NCBI GenBank assembly: GCA_029688825.1 | Contig: JARUKX010000039.1 | Coordinates: 1-34,628 of the forward strand | Length of the DNA: 34,628 nt | Reading direction: 5' to 3' | Origin: Haloarculaceae archaeon H-GB1-1 | GTDB lineage: Archaea > Halobacteriota > Halobacteria > Halobacteriales > Haloarculaceae | In this document: piece after piece, positions 8,125 through 15,454 of the stretch | Numbering within the stretch: the stretch's first letter is position 1 | Layout: the number at the start of each line of letters is the position of its first letter | Made by a program: the position numbers and the translations under genes | Notes under the pieces: generated by a model | Database searches by the model: none | Told to the model about the DNA's origin: nothing | Seen by the model: only the letters and a program-made list of their open reading frames with translations

Positions 8125-8895
8125 ATGGACGAGCCGGTTCTACTCACGGGTGCTGGCGGGCAGGTCGGGAGAGCCATCCTCGAGGGTATCGGCGATCAGT
8201 ACGACTGGCGGTTGTTCTTCCACAGCCAGCCCGACGAGGAACCCGAGGCGGAGTACTTCGTCGGCGACGTCACCGACGACGAGGTCGTCACCGATGCCAT
8301 GGCCGACGTCGGGGCCGTCGTCCACCTCGCCGGCGACCCCCGGAAGACCGCACCCTGGGACAGCGTGCTCAGCAACAACATCGACGGCACGCAGAACATG
8401 TACGAGATCGCCGTCGACCACGGCGTCGAGAAGTTCGTCTTCGCCTCCTCGAACCACGCCGTCGGCGCGTTCGAGACCGACGAACGAACCCCCGAGATGT
8501 ACCGCACCCACGACGAGTTCAGACTCGACGGCTCGGAGTTCCCTCGTCCCGGCAACCTCTACGGCGTCTCGAAGGCCACCGGCGAGATTCTCGGCCGGTA
8601 CTACCACGACGAGTACGGCATCACGGTCTGCAACATCCGCATCGGCAACCTCACTCGCGGCCACCCACCCATCGACTACGAGCGCGGCCAGGCCATGTGG
8701 CTCTCCCACCGCGACTGCGCGCAGATCCACGCTTGCGCGCTGGAAGCCGACTACGAGTTCGAGATCGTCTACGGCATCTCCGACAACGACCGCAAGTACT
8801 ACTCCATCGAACGGGCGAAAGAGGTCCTGGGCTATCGGCCGATGGACAACTCCGCGGAGTGGAACGGCGACGAGAAGGTCGCTGACGAGAACTGA
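8125..8895 (+). CDS. azf: NAD-dependent glucose-6-phosphate dehydrogenase, azf type
   Basis: A 256-aa short-chain dehydrogenase/epimerase-type protein. It has the NAD-binding loop GAGGQVG at 9-15, an acidic DVTDD segment and the active-site pair Tyr146/Lys150 in NLYGVSKA. A family-specific segment includes WLSHRDCAQI and YGISDNDRKYYSIERA. From memory it is close to Haloferax volcanii Azf, which oxidises glucose 6-phosphate with NAD and opens the haloarchaeal oxidative pentose phosphate pathway. The enzyme is cytosolic. Uronate dehydrogenase-like activity is the main alternative. Start ATG at 8125 fits the family start MDEPVLLTGAGG. The last 112 bp around the stop codon recur 913 bp downstream. 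Confidence 0.85.
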   Translation: MDEPVLLTGAGGQVGRAILEGIGDQYDWRLFFHSQPDEEPEAEYFVGDVTDDEVVTDAMADVGAVVHLAGDPRKTAPWDSVLSNNIDGTQNMYEIAVDHGVEKFVFASSNHAVGAFETDERTPEMYRTHDEFRLDGSEFPRPGNLYGVSKATGEILGRYYHDEYGITVCNIRIGNLTRGHPPIDYERGQAMWLSHRDCAQIHACALEADYEFEIVYGISDNDRKYYSIERAKEVLGYRPMDNSAEWNGDEKVADEN

Positions 8896-8902
8896 GGCCG
8901 TT
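8791..8902 (+). repeat. Direct repeat, copy 1: 3' end of azf
   Basis: This 112-bp segment covers the last 34 codons of azf, its stop and seven following bases. It aligns without gaps to 9704-9815 at an offset of 913 bp, with about eight mismatches (about 93% identity). Similarity stops at both ends. The two copies enclose a low-GC insert. Confidence 0.9.
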
Positions 8903-8906
8903 ACAG

Positions 8907-8929
8907 AAATCCGGGGTATACCCCGATTT
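8907..8929 (+). terminator. Palindrome just after azf
   Basis: CGGGGTATACCCCG at 8912-8925 is a perfect 14-bp palindrome, flanked by AAAT at 8907-8910 and ATTT at 8926-8929. It begins only a few bases after the first azf repeat ends. It could be the azf terminator hairpin or a recombination or protein-binding site at the edge of the inserted DNA. There is no long T-run. Confidence 0.4.
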
Positions 8930-9014
8930 CCTGGGTCCGTTCTCGTAGTCATACACCGCGTATCGGTGGGTCCTCGCCATCCGTCGGTTCACTCGTAGTA
9001 GGGGTGGAGGGGTT

Positions 9015-9617
9015 CTAGTTCTTATGGTTCAACTGCTTGATTTCGCTCTTTAGACAGGCTAGAGACTGATAGAGTAACAGTGCACCCACTACCAGCGGAG
9101 AAAATAGTAAGATTTCTAATAATTGATTAAGTAGCCATATAGCAGTTCCACTAATAGCAAACCCACGTAAAATAAAGACATTGATTACCATTACCTGCAA
9201 CTCTACAAAGCCAAAGAAGTACAGGGAAAGGAAAATCACAGCTAGCCAGTGATAGTAGTAGGACCTCGGAGAGAACCATCGAGAGTCCTCATCTAGTATC
9301 TCGTCTAACGGCTCTATCTCGATTATTGGCAGAATTAGCAGAAAAACGCTCAGTATAATCGCACCGATAATTGCAGTTTGTCGGTTTGTGGCAAGGTCCT
9401 TAATTATTCTAATCCCAATCAAAAGGAGCAGGATGTTAGACAAATGGATTACTGGAAATCGCCCGAGAGATGGCAGGAAGGACAAAAGTACCGGAAAGGA
9501 GGGGCGATTTTTATCCACTGCAGATTTCAAATTAACGTTCTCCCTGAGAAATGAGGATAGGCCAGTTACAATAGCTAATAAAAGGGGGATAAATAAGGCT
9601 ACAGTTTCGTTAGCCAT
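9015..9617 (-). CDS. Low-GC multi-pass membrane protein, probably acquired
   Basis: A 200-aa protein with about five membrane segments, for example FIPLLLAIVTGLSSFL near the start, NILLLLIGIRIIK, AIILSVFLLILPIIE, HWLAVIFLSLYFFGFVEL and LLFSPLVVGALLLYQSLACL near the end. Its sequence is strikingly AT-rich, with Ile, Lys and Asn codons rare elsewhere in the window. It lies inside the interval bounded by the duplicated azf 3' ends. I do not recognise a family; a superinfection, immunity or small transporter role are all possible. It runs opposite to azf and has its own promoter. The composition strongly suggests transfer. Confidence 0.65.
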   Translation of the reverse strand: MANETVALFIPLLLAIVTGLSSFLRENVNLKSAVDKNRPSFPVLLSFLPSLGRFPVIHLSNILLLLIGIRIIKDLATNRQTAIIGAIILSVFLLILPIIEIEPLDEILDEDSRWFSPRSYYYHWLAVIFLSLYFFGFVELQVMVINVFILRGFAISGTAIWLLNQLLEILLFSPLVVGALLLYQSLACLKSEIKQLNHKN

Positions 9618-9641
9618 TCACGTAGAACCCTAGAATCAAGA

Positions 9642-9653
9642 GCTAAAATAATC
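9642..9653 (-). promoter_or_regulatory. TATA-like box for the low-GC membrane gene
   Basis: On the minus strand GATTATTTTAGC lies 25-36 nt upstream of the ATG at 9617. The spacing fits a haloarchaeal leaderless promoter, suggesting that the acquired gene is expressed. Confidence 0.4.
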
Positions 9654-9688
9654 AGGGTATTTGACGGCAGACGACACTTCCTTCTCCT

Positions 9689-9808
9689 ATGTATGACTTC
9701 ACACGAGAGTACTACTCCATCGAGCGGGCGAAAGAGGTCCTCGGCTATCGGCCGATGGACAACTCCGCGGAGTGGGACGGCGACGAGAAGGTCGCTGACG
9801 AGAGTTGA
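9689..9808 (+). pseudogene. Second copy of the azf 3' end
   Basis: A 39-codon frame from ATG at 9689 to TGA at 9808 encodes the azf C-terminus (YYSIERAKEVLGYRPMDN onwards) preceded by five unrelated residues. Compared with azf it differs at a few codons (Asn to Asp, Asn to Ser at the last residue). It lacks the whole NAD-binding and catalytic part, so it cannot be an active dehydrogenase. It is best read as a duplicated gene end left by insertion or recombination. Confidence 0.8.
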
Positions 9809-9815
9809 GACCGTT
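9704..9815 (+). repeat. Direct repeat, copy 2: 3' end of azf
   Basis: This segment is the partner of 8791-8902, about 93% identical over 112 bp with no gaps. It closes the right side of the roughly 800-bp low-GC insert. The mismatches show that the two copies are not a fresh perfect duplication. Confidence 0.9.
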
Positions 9816-9833
9816 GCCCGTCGAAACGTACTC

Positions 9834-9977
9834 TCAGTGCTTCTGGCGCACCTCGCCGCGAGTGCGGATCTTGTCCTCGCAGTTCGGACAGACACGCGGC
9901 TGTGTCATCTCGTTTGGCGCGAATACCCGGACGTAGCCTTCCGTGACGAACGAATCACAGTTCCGGCAAGTTGCCAT
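9834..9977 (-). CDS. Small haloarchaeal zinc-ribbon protein (DUF7563-like)
   Basis: A 47-aa protein has two CxxC knuckles, CRNC at residues 4-7 and CPNC about 24 residues later. Between them lies FVTEGYVRVFAPNE, which I associate with the DUF7563 haloarchaeal zinc-ribbon family. The C-terminus is short and basic (TRGEVRQKH). It probably binds one zinc ion. The role is unknown; many such mini-proteins are thought to regulate or stabilise other complexes. It stands alone between the azf duplication and the DUF309 gene. Confidence 0.75.
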   Translation of the reverse strand: MATCRNCDSFVTEGYVRVFAPNEMTQPRVCPNCEDKIRTRGEVRQKH

Positions 9978-10015
9978 GGTTTGACGAGGACGAGCACACC
10001 GATAACAGTTGCCTC

Positions 10016-10630
10016 TCAGAACAACCCTTCGACGTCCGTCTCCCGTGACCGTCGTCGTTGCACTCGCTGCTGGAGACGCTGGTAGACGACGGGCCTGCGC
10101 TCGGCGTTCGTACAGAAGTCGAGGACGTGTGTGACGAACGGGCTGGTCGCCGCGCCGTCGTCGAGGTCCTGCCGGCCGTACTCCGCTGCCCGTTCGAGGA
10201 CTGCCTCGTCGTAGCCGTACTTTTCGGCGAGGACGACGGCGGCGACGGCGGCGTCGTCGAACCGCAGGTCATCCACCGTCAGCGCCGCACCGTCGACGGT
10301 CAGCCGGGGCGGTCGCGCGCGCTCGACGCGTTCGGGGTCGGCTGCGAGTGCGGCGAGATAGTCCCGAGCCACGCCCACCGAGACGCCGCGGTAGTCGCTG
10401 GGAAGGCCGTCGAGGTACTCCAGCGCGCTCGCGGCGAGGCCGGTCGCCCCCGACCAGTTCCGCTCGTTGGCGTGGTGGACGGCGGCGGTGAACTGGATGA
10501 GGCCGTGGAGCAGCCGCTCGTCGTCGGTGCCCGAGTCGAGGGCGAGCCAGTGGTCCTCCCAGGCGTCGTGGGCGGCGTGGTATTCGCCGGTGTTGTAGAT
10601 GGCGACGCCTGCCCGGAGGTGGGCGTCCAT
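10016..10630 (-). CDS. DUF309 domain protein
   Basis: The 204-aa helical protein has the DUF309 signature near its start, EYHAAHDAWEDHWLAL, the family's His/Trp/Glu helix. A second helix, LLHGLIQFTAAVHHANERNW, follows. The family is widespread in archaea and bacteria and has no established function; the clustered His and Glu residues could bind a metal. A C-terminal extension of about 90 residues (from RLTVDGAALTVDDLRF) is typical of haloarchaeal members, with a basic Arg/Gln-rich stretch at the end. It lies 30 bp downstream of the VOC gene on the same strand, so the two may be cotranscribed. Confidence 0.8.
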   Translation of the reverse strand: MDAHLRAGVAIYNTGEYHAAHDAWEDHWLALDSGTDDERLLHGLIQFTAAVHHANERNWSGATGLAASALEYLDGLPSDYRGVSVGVARDYLAALAADPERVERARPPRLTVDGAALTVDDLRFDDAAVAAVVLAEKYGYDEAVLERAAEYGRQDLDDGAATSPFVTHVLDFCTNAERRPVVYQRLQQRVQRRRSRETDVEGLF

Positions 10631-10660
10631 ACTCTCGCTGGACGCCGAGCGGTGAAAACC

Positions 10661-11032
10661 CTACTCGTCGAGGAATTCGATGAGCTCGACGCGGTAGCCG
10701 TCGGGGTCGGCGACGTGGGCGACGCGCAGCTCGTAGCCCTCCATGTCGAACGGGGCTTCCAGGATTCGCTCCTCGGGCACCTCGGCGGCGATGGCGTCCA
10801 CGTCGTCGACTTCCAGCGCGACGTGGTCGAGGCCCGCCTGCTCGACGGATTCCTCGACGACCTTGATCTGGAGGTCGGGTTCGTCGTCCTCGTCGTCGGG
10901 GTGGTCCAGGTAGAAGTTCCGGACGCCATCGTCGGTGAACGCCCACTTCTGCTCGTAGCCGAGGACGTCGCGGTAGAATTCCAGCGTGGCGTCCTCGTCT
11001 TCGACGCACAGCGACGCGTGCATCAGACTCAT
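10661..11032 (-). CDS. VOC-superfamily (glyoxalase I-like) protein
   Basis: The 123-aa protein has two beta-alpha-beta-beta-beta halves of the VOC fold. Half one contains MHASLCVEDEDATLEFYRDV; half two contains LDHVALEVDDVDAI and ends DPDGYRVELIEF. Candidate metal ligands are His5, His93-region residues in DHVALEV, and the Glu in VELIEF. Lactoylglutathione lyase is a common label, but haloarchaea use gamma-glutamylcysteine rather than glutathione, so the true substrate is uncertain. Start ATG at 11032 is close to the first strand. It is followed by the DUF309 gene. Confidence 0.8.
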   Translation of the reverse strand: MSLMHASLCVEDEDATLEFYRDVLGYEQKWAFTDDGVRNFYLDHPDDEDDEPDLQIKVVEESVEQAGLDHVALEVDDVDAIAAEVPEERILEAPFDMEGYELRVAHVADPDGYRVELIEFLDE

Positions 11033-11374
11033 GTGGTTGGTGGTGTCTCCTGGGAGGGCAAAAGTGGCCCGACAGCGGTCACGATTGCGACGTGTGGCCT
11101 CCCACCGCCACCACGCGACGACGTCGCTATCGGGGTCGCGACGTCAGAGCTGCTCCGCGAGTGGCCGAAACCTCGCTCGTCACTGGCACGAGACTCGACG
11201 AGCGTCTCCTCGTTACGAATGTCACCGACGCAGACGCCTCGCTGTCGCTCGTCGGTGTTGCGTCGGTGAAAACGTCCGGACGGAGTCCAGCGCGAGTGAA
11301 ACGAGCGCTGGGCACGTTCGGACCAAACGACGAAGCGGGTGCTGAACGAAGTGAAGCGCTCGCAAGAAGTGAGC
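11033..11374. other. Gene-free stretch between the VOC gene and tRNA-Arg
   Basis: About 340 bp without a convincing gene. Open frames here are low-complexity readings of repeated CGAAGCGAGC-like sequence. A 13-bp word (11273-11285) repeats the 3' edge of tRNA-Arg. No promoter or RNA gene is clear. Confidence 0.5.
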
Positions 11375-11446
11375 GTCCGGACGGAGATTTGAACTCCGGT
11401 CCCTGGCTCCGCAAGCCAAGAGGATAGTCCACTACCCTACCCGGAC
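11375..11446 (-). tRNA. tRNA-Arg (GCG anticodon)
   Basis: Read on the minus strand, this 72-nt gene folds into a standard cloverleaf. The 7-bp acceptor stem starts GTCCGGG. The anticodon stem TTGGC/GCCAG surrounds a loop TTGCGGA, giving anticodon GCG. The T-arm contains GTTCAAATC. The CCA end is not encoded, as usual in haloarchaea. Confidence 0.93.
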
Positions 11447-11625
11447 TCATCTATCTGTACCTGCGAGTTACTTAAAGGGGTTACGATTCACCGACGGTAC
11501 GGGGATGGTTGGCGTTGGCAGGCGGTTCCACTCGCCGGCAGCGACCGCGCTGGGGACCGTTCGTGCAGGTCCGGTGGTCGCCACCACAGATTGACGTAGC
11601 ACTCGGACGAAGTCCGAACAATCGC

Positions 11626-11784
11626 ATGGCCAACCACTGGGAGGTCCTCGGCGCGCTCGTCGCCCTCGAATTCGTCGTCATGGCGGCGGCGGTGTTTCTC
11701 CTGATTCCGTTCGAAGCGGCAGCGCCGCTCGCCCCACTGTTTCTAGTGCTCACGTACGCGCTGTATCGATATCGCACGCGGTGA
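11626..11784 (+). CDS. Small two-helix membrane protein
   Basis: A 52-aa protein from ATG at 11626 (MANHWEVLGALVALEFVVMA) has two hydrophobic helices and a basic end (YALYRYRTR). The frame is open upstream for 39 codons, but those residues look random, so the internal ATG is preferred. Function is unknown. It sits between tRNA-Arg and a lipoprotein gene on the plus strand. Confidence 0.6.
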   Translation: MANHWEVLGALVALEFVVMAAAVFLLIPFEAAAPLAPLFLVLTYALYRYRTR

Positions 11785-11856
11785 GCGGCGTCGGAAGGTC
11801 AAACGCCGAGTTGAGGTTCCCCAAGGTCCTTCTTCGTCAGCGTCCAAGCTCCGCCC

Positions 11857-12408
11857 GTGAATCGACGCGCCCTCCTCCGTCGCCTCGCCGCGCTGGGGAC
11901 GCTCTCCCTCGCCGGCTGCTCGGGCCGGAACTCCCCGCAGGCGGGCCAGGCGACCGATTCGACGCCCGAACCGTCCGAGTCGACGACCACCGCGTCGCCG
12001 ACGCCGACGCCGTCGGTTGGAGAGAGCACGCTCACCGTCGAGAACGTCGGCTGTGGGCAGGCGACGAACGAGGCCAGCGTCGCGTTCGACGGCGAGGCGA
12101 CGGCGGTCGCGGTGGACGGCACGATCTCCGGCAGCGATACCTGCAAGCGGGCGCGCTTGCGCTCGGTCGCATACGACGCGTCGGCGACGCGACTCGACGT
12201 GGTCGTCGAAACGTTCACCGAGACCGTCGACGGGGAGACGCCGGTCTGTGCACAGTGTCTCGTCGACATCGACTATCACGCACGCGTGACCTTCGCGGAC
12301 GAACTCCCGGAGTCGGTGCGCGTGATCCACCGCTGTCGCGGGGACGAGAAGACCGTCGCCACGGTCCAACGACCGGTGTCGGAGACGCCGAGCGACACTC
12401 CCGGATAG
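11857..12408 (+). CDS. Small secreted lipoprotein with Cys-rich domain
   Basis: The 183-aa protein starts at GTG 11857 with NRRALLRRLAALGTLSLAGC, a twin-arginine signal with lipobox Cys21. A Thr/Pro/Ser-rich linker extends to about residue 53. A beta-rich domain of about 120 residues follows with conserved-looking cysteines, one in VGCGQ, one in SDTCKR, a CAQC pair and one in HRCRG. Cys pairs in an extracellular domain suggest disulfides or metal binding. The family is not recognised. The domain should be anchored on the outer face of the membrane. Confidence 0.75.
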   Translation: MNRRALLRRLAALGTLSLAGCSGRNSPQAGQATDSTPEPSESTTTASPTPTPSVGESTLTVENVGCGQATNEASVAFDGEATAVAVDGTISGSDTCKRARLRSVAYDASATRLDVVVETFTETVDGETPVCAQCLVDIDYHARVTFADELPESVRVIHRCRGDEKTVATVQRPVSETPSDTPG

Positions 12409-12505
12409 CGTCGCCCTGACGTTTATCCACGAAGGCGCGGCAAGCGACGCTATGGCCCGGCACTCGAAATCGAGCGACTGCGGTCGTGTGATACGCCAAC
12501 GACAA

Positions 12506-12515
12506 CGCTTAAGCG
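12506..12515 (+). promoter_or_regulatory. Promoter element of the RPA gene
   Basis: CGCTTAAGCG, a perfect 10-bp palindrome with a TTAA centre, lies 29-38 nt before the ATG at 12544. It is at TATA-box spacing and may double as a regulator site. Confidence 0.4.
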
Positions 12516-12543
12516 GGGCGGAACCCAGCCACAGTGTAGGATT

Positions 12544-13965
12544 ATGGGCGCGATAGAGGACATCTACGCGGACCTCGACACCGACGTCTCCGAAGAGGAA
12601 TTTCGCGACGCCGTCGAGCAGAAGGTCGAACAGATGGGCGGCCTCGCCGACGAGGAGACGGCGGCGATGCTCATCGCGCACGAGCTCGCGGAGGGTGAGG
12701 TCGACACCGTGGCGGACATCGAACCGGGGATGGAGGAGGTAAAGTTCCTCGCGAAGGTGCTGTCCGTCGGCGACCTCCGGACGTTCGAACGCGACGGCGA
12801 GGACGAGGACGGCCACGTCATCAACGTCGAGGCGGGCGACGAGACCGGGGCCGTCCGGCTCGCGTTCTGGGACGAACAGGCGCAGTCAGTCGCCGAGGGC
12901 CAGCTCGAAATCGGTGACGTCCTGCGCATCAAGGGCCGACCGAAGGAGGGTTACAACGGCCTGGAAGTGAGCGTCGACAAGGCCGAACCGGACGACGAAG
13001 TCGAGATCGACGTCCAGCCGGGCGATACGTCGGCCATCGACTCGCTGTCGATGGGACAGTCCGACGTCGACGTTCTCGGCATCGTCCTCGAGACCGACCC
13101 GGTGCGGACGTTCGACCGCGACGACGGCTCGGAGGGGCGAGTCTCGAACCTCCTGCTCGGCGACGAGACGGGGCGCATCCGCGTGACGATGTGGGACGAA
13201 CGTGCCGACCGAGCGGAGGAACTCGAGGCTGGCGTCCCCGTGGAGGTCGTCGACGGGTACGTCCGCGAGCGCGACGGCGACCTCGAACTCCACGTCGGCG
13301 ACCGCGGTGCCGTCGAGGAGGTCGACGAGGAGGTCGACTTCACGCCGGAGACGACGCCCATCGCCGACCTCGAACTCGACGAGACCGCCGACATCGCCGG
13401 CGTCGTCCGGTCGGCCGATCCGAAACGCACCTTCGACCGCGACGACGGCTCGGAGGGACAGGTTCGGAACGTCCGCATTCAGGACGACACCGGCGACATC
13501 CGGGTCGCACTCTGGAGCGAGAAGGCGGACAAGGACATCGCGCCCGGCGACGAGGTGTTCGTCGCCGACGCCGAGATACAGGACGGGTGGCAGGACGACC
13601 TCGAAGCCTCCGCCGGCTGGCGCTCGACGGTCATGGTCCTCGACGACCCGACTGCGGGTGGGGCCGACGCCGCCACCGAGAGCGACGCGGGCGACCTCTC
13701 GTCGTTCGCCGACGGGAGCGGATCGGACGGCGGCTCCGATGCCGGTGGCGACGCAGGTGGCGACGCCGCCGCGGCGACCGTGACTGCCGACGGCGAGCAG
13801 ACGGAATTCCGCGGGACCGTGGTCCAGGCGGGCAGTCCCGCCATCCTCGACGACGGCGAGCAGACCGTCACCGTCGAGACGGACACCTCCCTCCAACTCG
13901 GCCAGGAGGTCACCGTTCGCGGGACCATGCGGGACGGCCACCTCGACGCAGACGACGTGTTCTGA
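12544..13965 (+). CDS. Replication protein A-type single-stranded DNA-binding protein
   Basis: The 473-aa protein opens with a helical domain (MGAIEDIYADLDTDVSEEEF) and then has three similar OB-fold modules. They are recognised by recurring RTFERDG or RTFDRDDGSEG strands followed by DETG...R.TMWDE-type strands (about residues 66-150, 173-260 and 280-365). A Gly/Ser/Asp-rich linker leads to a short fourth OB-like end (TEFRGTVVQAGSPAILDD). This is the haloarchaeal multi-OB RPA of the RpaC/Rpa2 type, which protects single-stranded DNA in replication, recombination and repair. No zinc finger is seen. The histone gene follows after 44 bp. Confidence 0.88.
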   Translation: MGAIEDIYADLDTDVSEEEFRDAVEQKVEQMGGLADEETAAMLIAHELAEGEVDTVADIEPGMEEVKFLAKVLSVGDLRTFERDGEDEDGHVINVEAGDETGAVRLAFWDEQAQSVAEGQLEIGDVLRIKGRPKEGYNGLEVSVDKAEPDDEVEIDVQPGDTSAIDSLSMGQSDVDVLGIVLETDPVRTFDRDDGSEGRVSNLLLGDETGRIRVTMWDERADRAEELEAGVPVEVVDGYVRERDGDLELHVGDRGAVEEVDEEVDFTPETTPIADLELDETADIAGVVRSADPKRTFDRDDGSEGQVRNVRIQDDTGDIRVALWSEKADKDIAPGDEVFVADAEIQDGWQDDLEASAGWRSTVMVLDDPTAGGADAATESDAGDLSSFADGSGSDGGSDAGGDAGGDAAAATVTADGEQTEFRGTVVQAGSPAILDDGEQTVTVETDTSLQLGQEVTVRGTMRDGHLDADDVF

Positions 13966-13977
13966 CGGCATCGGAAA

Positions 13978-13986
13978 CCCTTAAGA
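13978..13986 (+). promoter_or_regulatory. TATA-like box for the histone gene
   Basis: CCCTTAAGA lies 24-32 nt upstream of the histone ATG at 14010. The histone and deacetylase genes could therefore be transcribed separately from the RPA gene. Confidence 0.45.
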
Positions 13987-14009
13987 CGGCAACGGCCCCG
14001 TTATTGTCT

Positions 14010-14447
14010 ATGAGCGTCGAGTTACCGTTCGCCCCGGTAGATTCTCTCATTCGACGGAACGCTGGTGACTTGCGCGTGAGTGCAGAGGCCGCAGAGGAAC
14101 TGGCTCGCCGCATCCAGGACCGCGGGGCCGACCTCGCGGCCGACGCCGCGGAGGTCGCCACGGCGGACGGACGAAAGACGCTGATGGCGAGCGACTTCGG
14201 CGCCGACGAAGTCGCCGACAAAGACGAACTGGAACTTCCCATCGCCCCCGTCGACCGCATCGCCCGCCTCGACATCGACGACTACCGCGTCGCGATGGAG
14301 GCGAGAGTCGCCCTGGCCGCCCAACTGGAAGCGTACGCCGAGACGGTCGCCGCCGCTGCCGCGGAACTGGCACGCCACGCGGAGCGCCGGACGGTCAAGG
14401 CCGAGGACGTCGAGGCGTACTTCGAACTCGCACGATTCTTTGAATGA
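14010..14447 (+). CDS. hstA: Doublet archaeal histone
   Basis: The 145-aa protein contains two histone folds in one chain. The first (about 1-66) starts LPFAPVDSLIRRNAGDLRVS and the second (about 75-145) starts LPIAPVDRIARLDIDDYRVA. Each has the short-long-short helix pattern, ending in DGRKTLMASDF and ERRTVKAEDVEAYF. Such end-to-end doublets are the haloarchaeal form (HpyA/HstA) and should behave like a fixed heterodimer. The protein is very acidic, so it may act more as a regulator than as a packing histone. Its stop overlaps the next start by ATGA, coupling it tightly to the deacetylase-family gene. Confidence 0.92.
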   Translation: MSVELPFAPVDSLIRRNAGDLRVSAEAAEELARRIQDRGADLAADAAEVATADGRKTLMASDFGADEVADKDELELPIAPVDRIARLDIDDYRVAMEARVALAAQLEAYAETVAAAAAELARHAERRTVKAEDVEAYFELARFFE

Positions 14448-15454
14448 ACTTCGGCTATCGAGCGGTCTGTCTCGATCACGACACCGGCCCGCGCCACCCG
14501 GAGCACCCCGACCGGCTTCGGGCGATCCGTGAAGGGTTGTCGGGCGCACACGGCGTCGTCTACAAGGAACCGGACTCCGCGACGGTCGCGGAACTCACCG
14601 CCGTCCACGACGACGACTACGTCGACGAGGTCAGGGAGTTCTGCGAGAGCGGCGGCGGCGATTGGGACGCCGACACCGTCGCCGTCGAGGCGACCTGGGA
14701 CGCCGCGACCGCCAGCGCCGGCATGGCGGAGTGGGCCGCCGACCGCGCACTGTCGGGTGCAGACGGTCGTAACACGCCCTTTTCTCTCGGCCGCCCACCG
14801 GGCCACCACGCCGTCGTCGACGACGCGATGGGCTTTTGCTTCTTCAACAACGCCGCCGTCGCCGCGCAGGCCGCCCTCGACGCAGGCGACGCCGACCGCG
14901 TCGCCATCGTCGACTGGGACGTCCACCACGGGAACGGCACCCAGGACATCTTCTACGACCGCGGTGACGTCTTCTACGTCTCGCTCCACGAAGCGGGGCT
15001 CTATCCCGGAACTGGCGACGTCGCCGAGACCGGCGAGGGCGACGGTGAGGAGACGACGATGAACTTCCCGCTCCCCCAGGGGAGTACGGACGCCGACTAC
15101 CTCGCAGCCTTCGCGGAGGTGGTCGAGCCCGCGCTCGAATCGTACGACCCAGATCTTCTGCTCGTCAGTGCGGGGTTCGACGCCCACGAGTACGACCCCA
15201 TCTCGCGGATGCGCGTCTCCACGGAGGGGTACGCGCTCATGACGACGCGCCTCCGTGCGCTCACAGAGCGGGCCGGCGCGGGACTCGGGTTCGTCCTCGA
15301 AGGCGGCTACCACCTCGACGCACTGGCTGAGGGCATCCATATCATCCACGAGGTGTTCGATGGCTACGAACCCGCGGCAGACGACGGCGAGATCGCCGAC
15401 GGCGCGCGCGAGGTCATCGACGACGTGGCCGCTCAGGGCTTCGGCGAGCAGTAG
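14444..15454 (+). CDS. Histone deacetylase-family amidohydrolase
   Basis: This 336-aa protein has all zinc-site and catalytic marks of the arginase/deacetylase fold. These are the HH pair 121-122 in GRPPGHHAV, Asp159 and His161 in VDWDVHHGNGTQ, Asp246 in SAGFDAHEYDP, and Tyr289 in EGGYH. The family removes acetyl groups from lysines or acetylpolyamines; bacterial AcuC is a relative. It overlaps the histone gene by 4 bp, which invites a chromatin role, though haloarchaeal histone acetylation is not shown by this sequence. Polyamine or general protein deacetylation is the alternative. The 3' end overlaps the convergent cca gene by 22 bp. Confidence 0.9.
   Translation: MNFGYRAVCLDHDTGPRHPEHPDRLRAIREGLSGAHGVVYKEPDSATVAELTAVHDDDYVDEVREFCESGGGDWDADTVAVEATWDAATASAGMAEWAADRALSGADGRNTPFSLGRPPGHHAVVDDAMGFCFFNNAAVAAQAALDAGDADRVAIVDWDVHHGNGTQDIFYDRGDVFYVSLHEAGLYPGTGDVAETGEGDGEETTMNFPLPQGSTDADYLAAFAEVVEPALESYDPDLLLVSAGFDAHEYDPISRMRVSTEGYALMTTRLRALTERAGAGLGFVLEGGYHLDALAEGIHIIHEVFDGYEPAADDGEIADGAREVIDDVAAQGFGEQ

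Noticed and set aside
11092-11427. Open frame across the gap before tRNA-Arg
   Set aside because: It runs into the tRNA gene and has low-complexity residues, so it is not a gene.
12886-13971. Long minus-strand open frame opposite the RPA gene
   Set aside because: Long antisense frames are normal in GC-rich haloarchaeal DNA; the plus strand carries recognisable OB folds.
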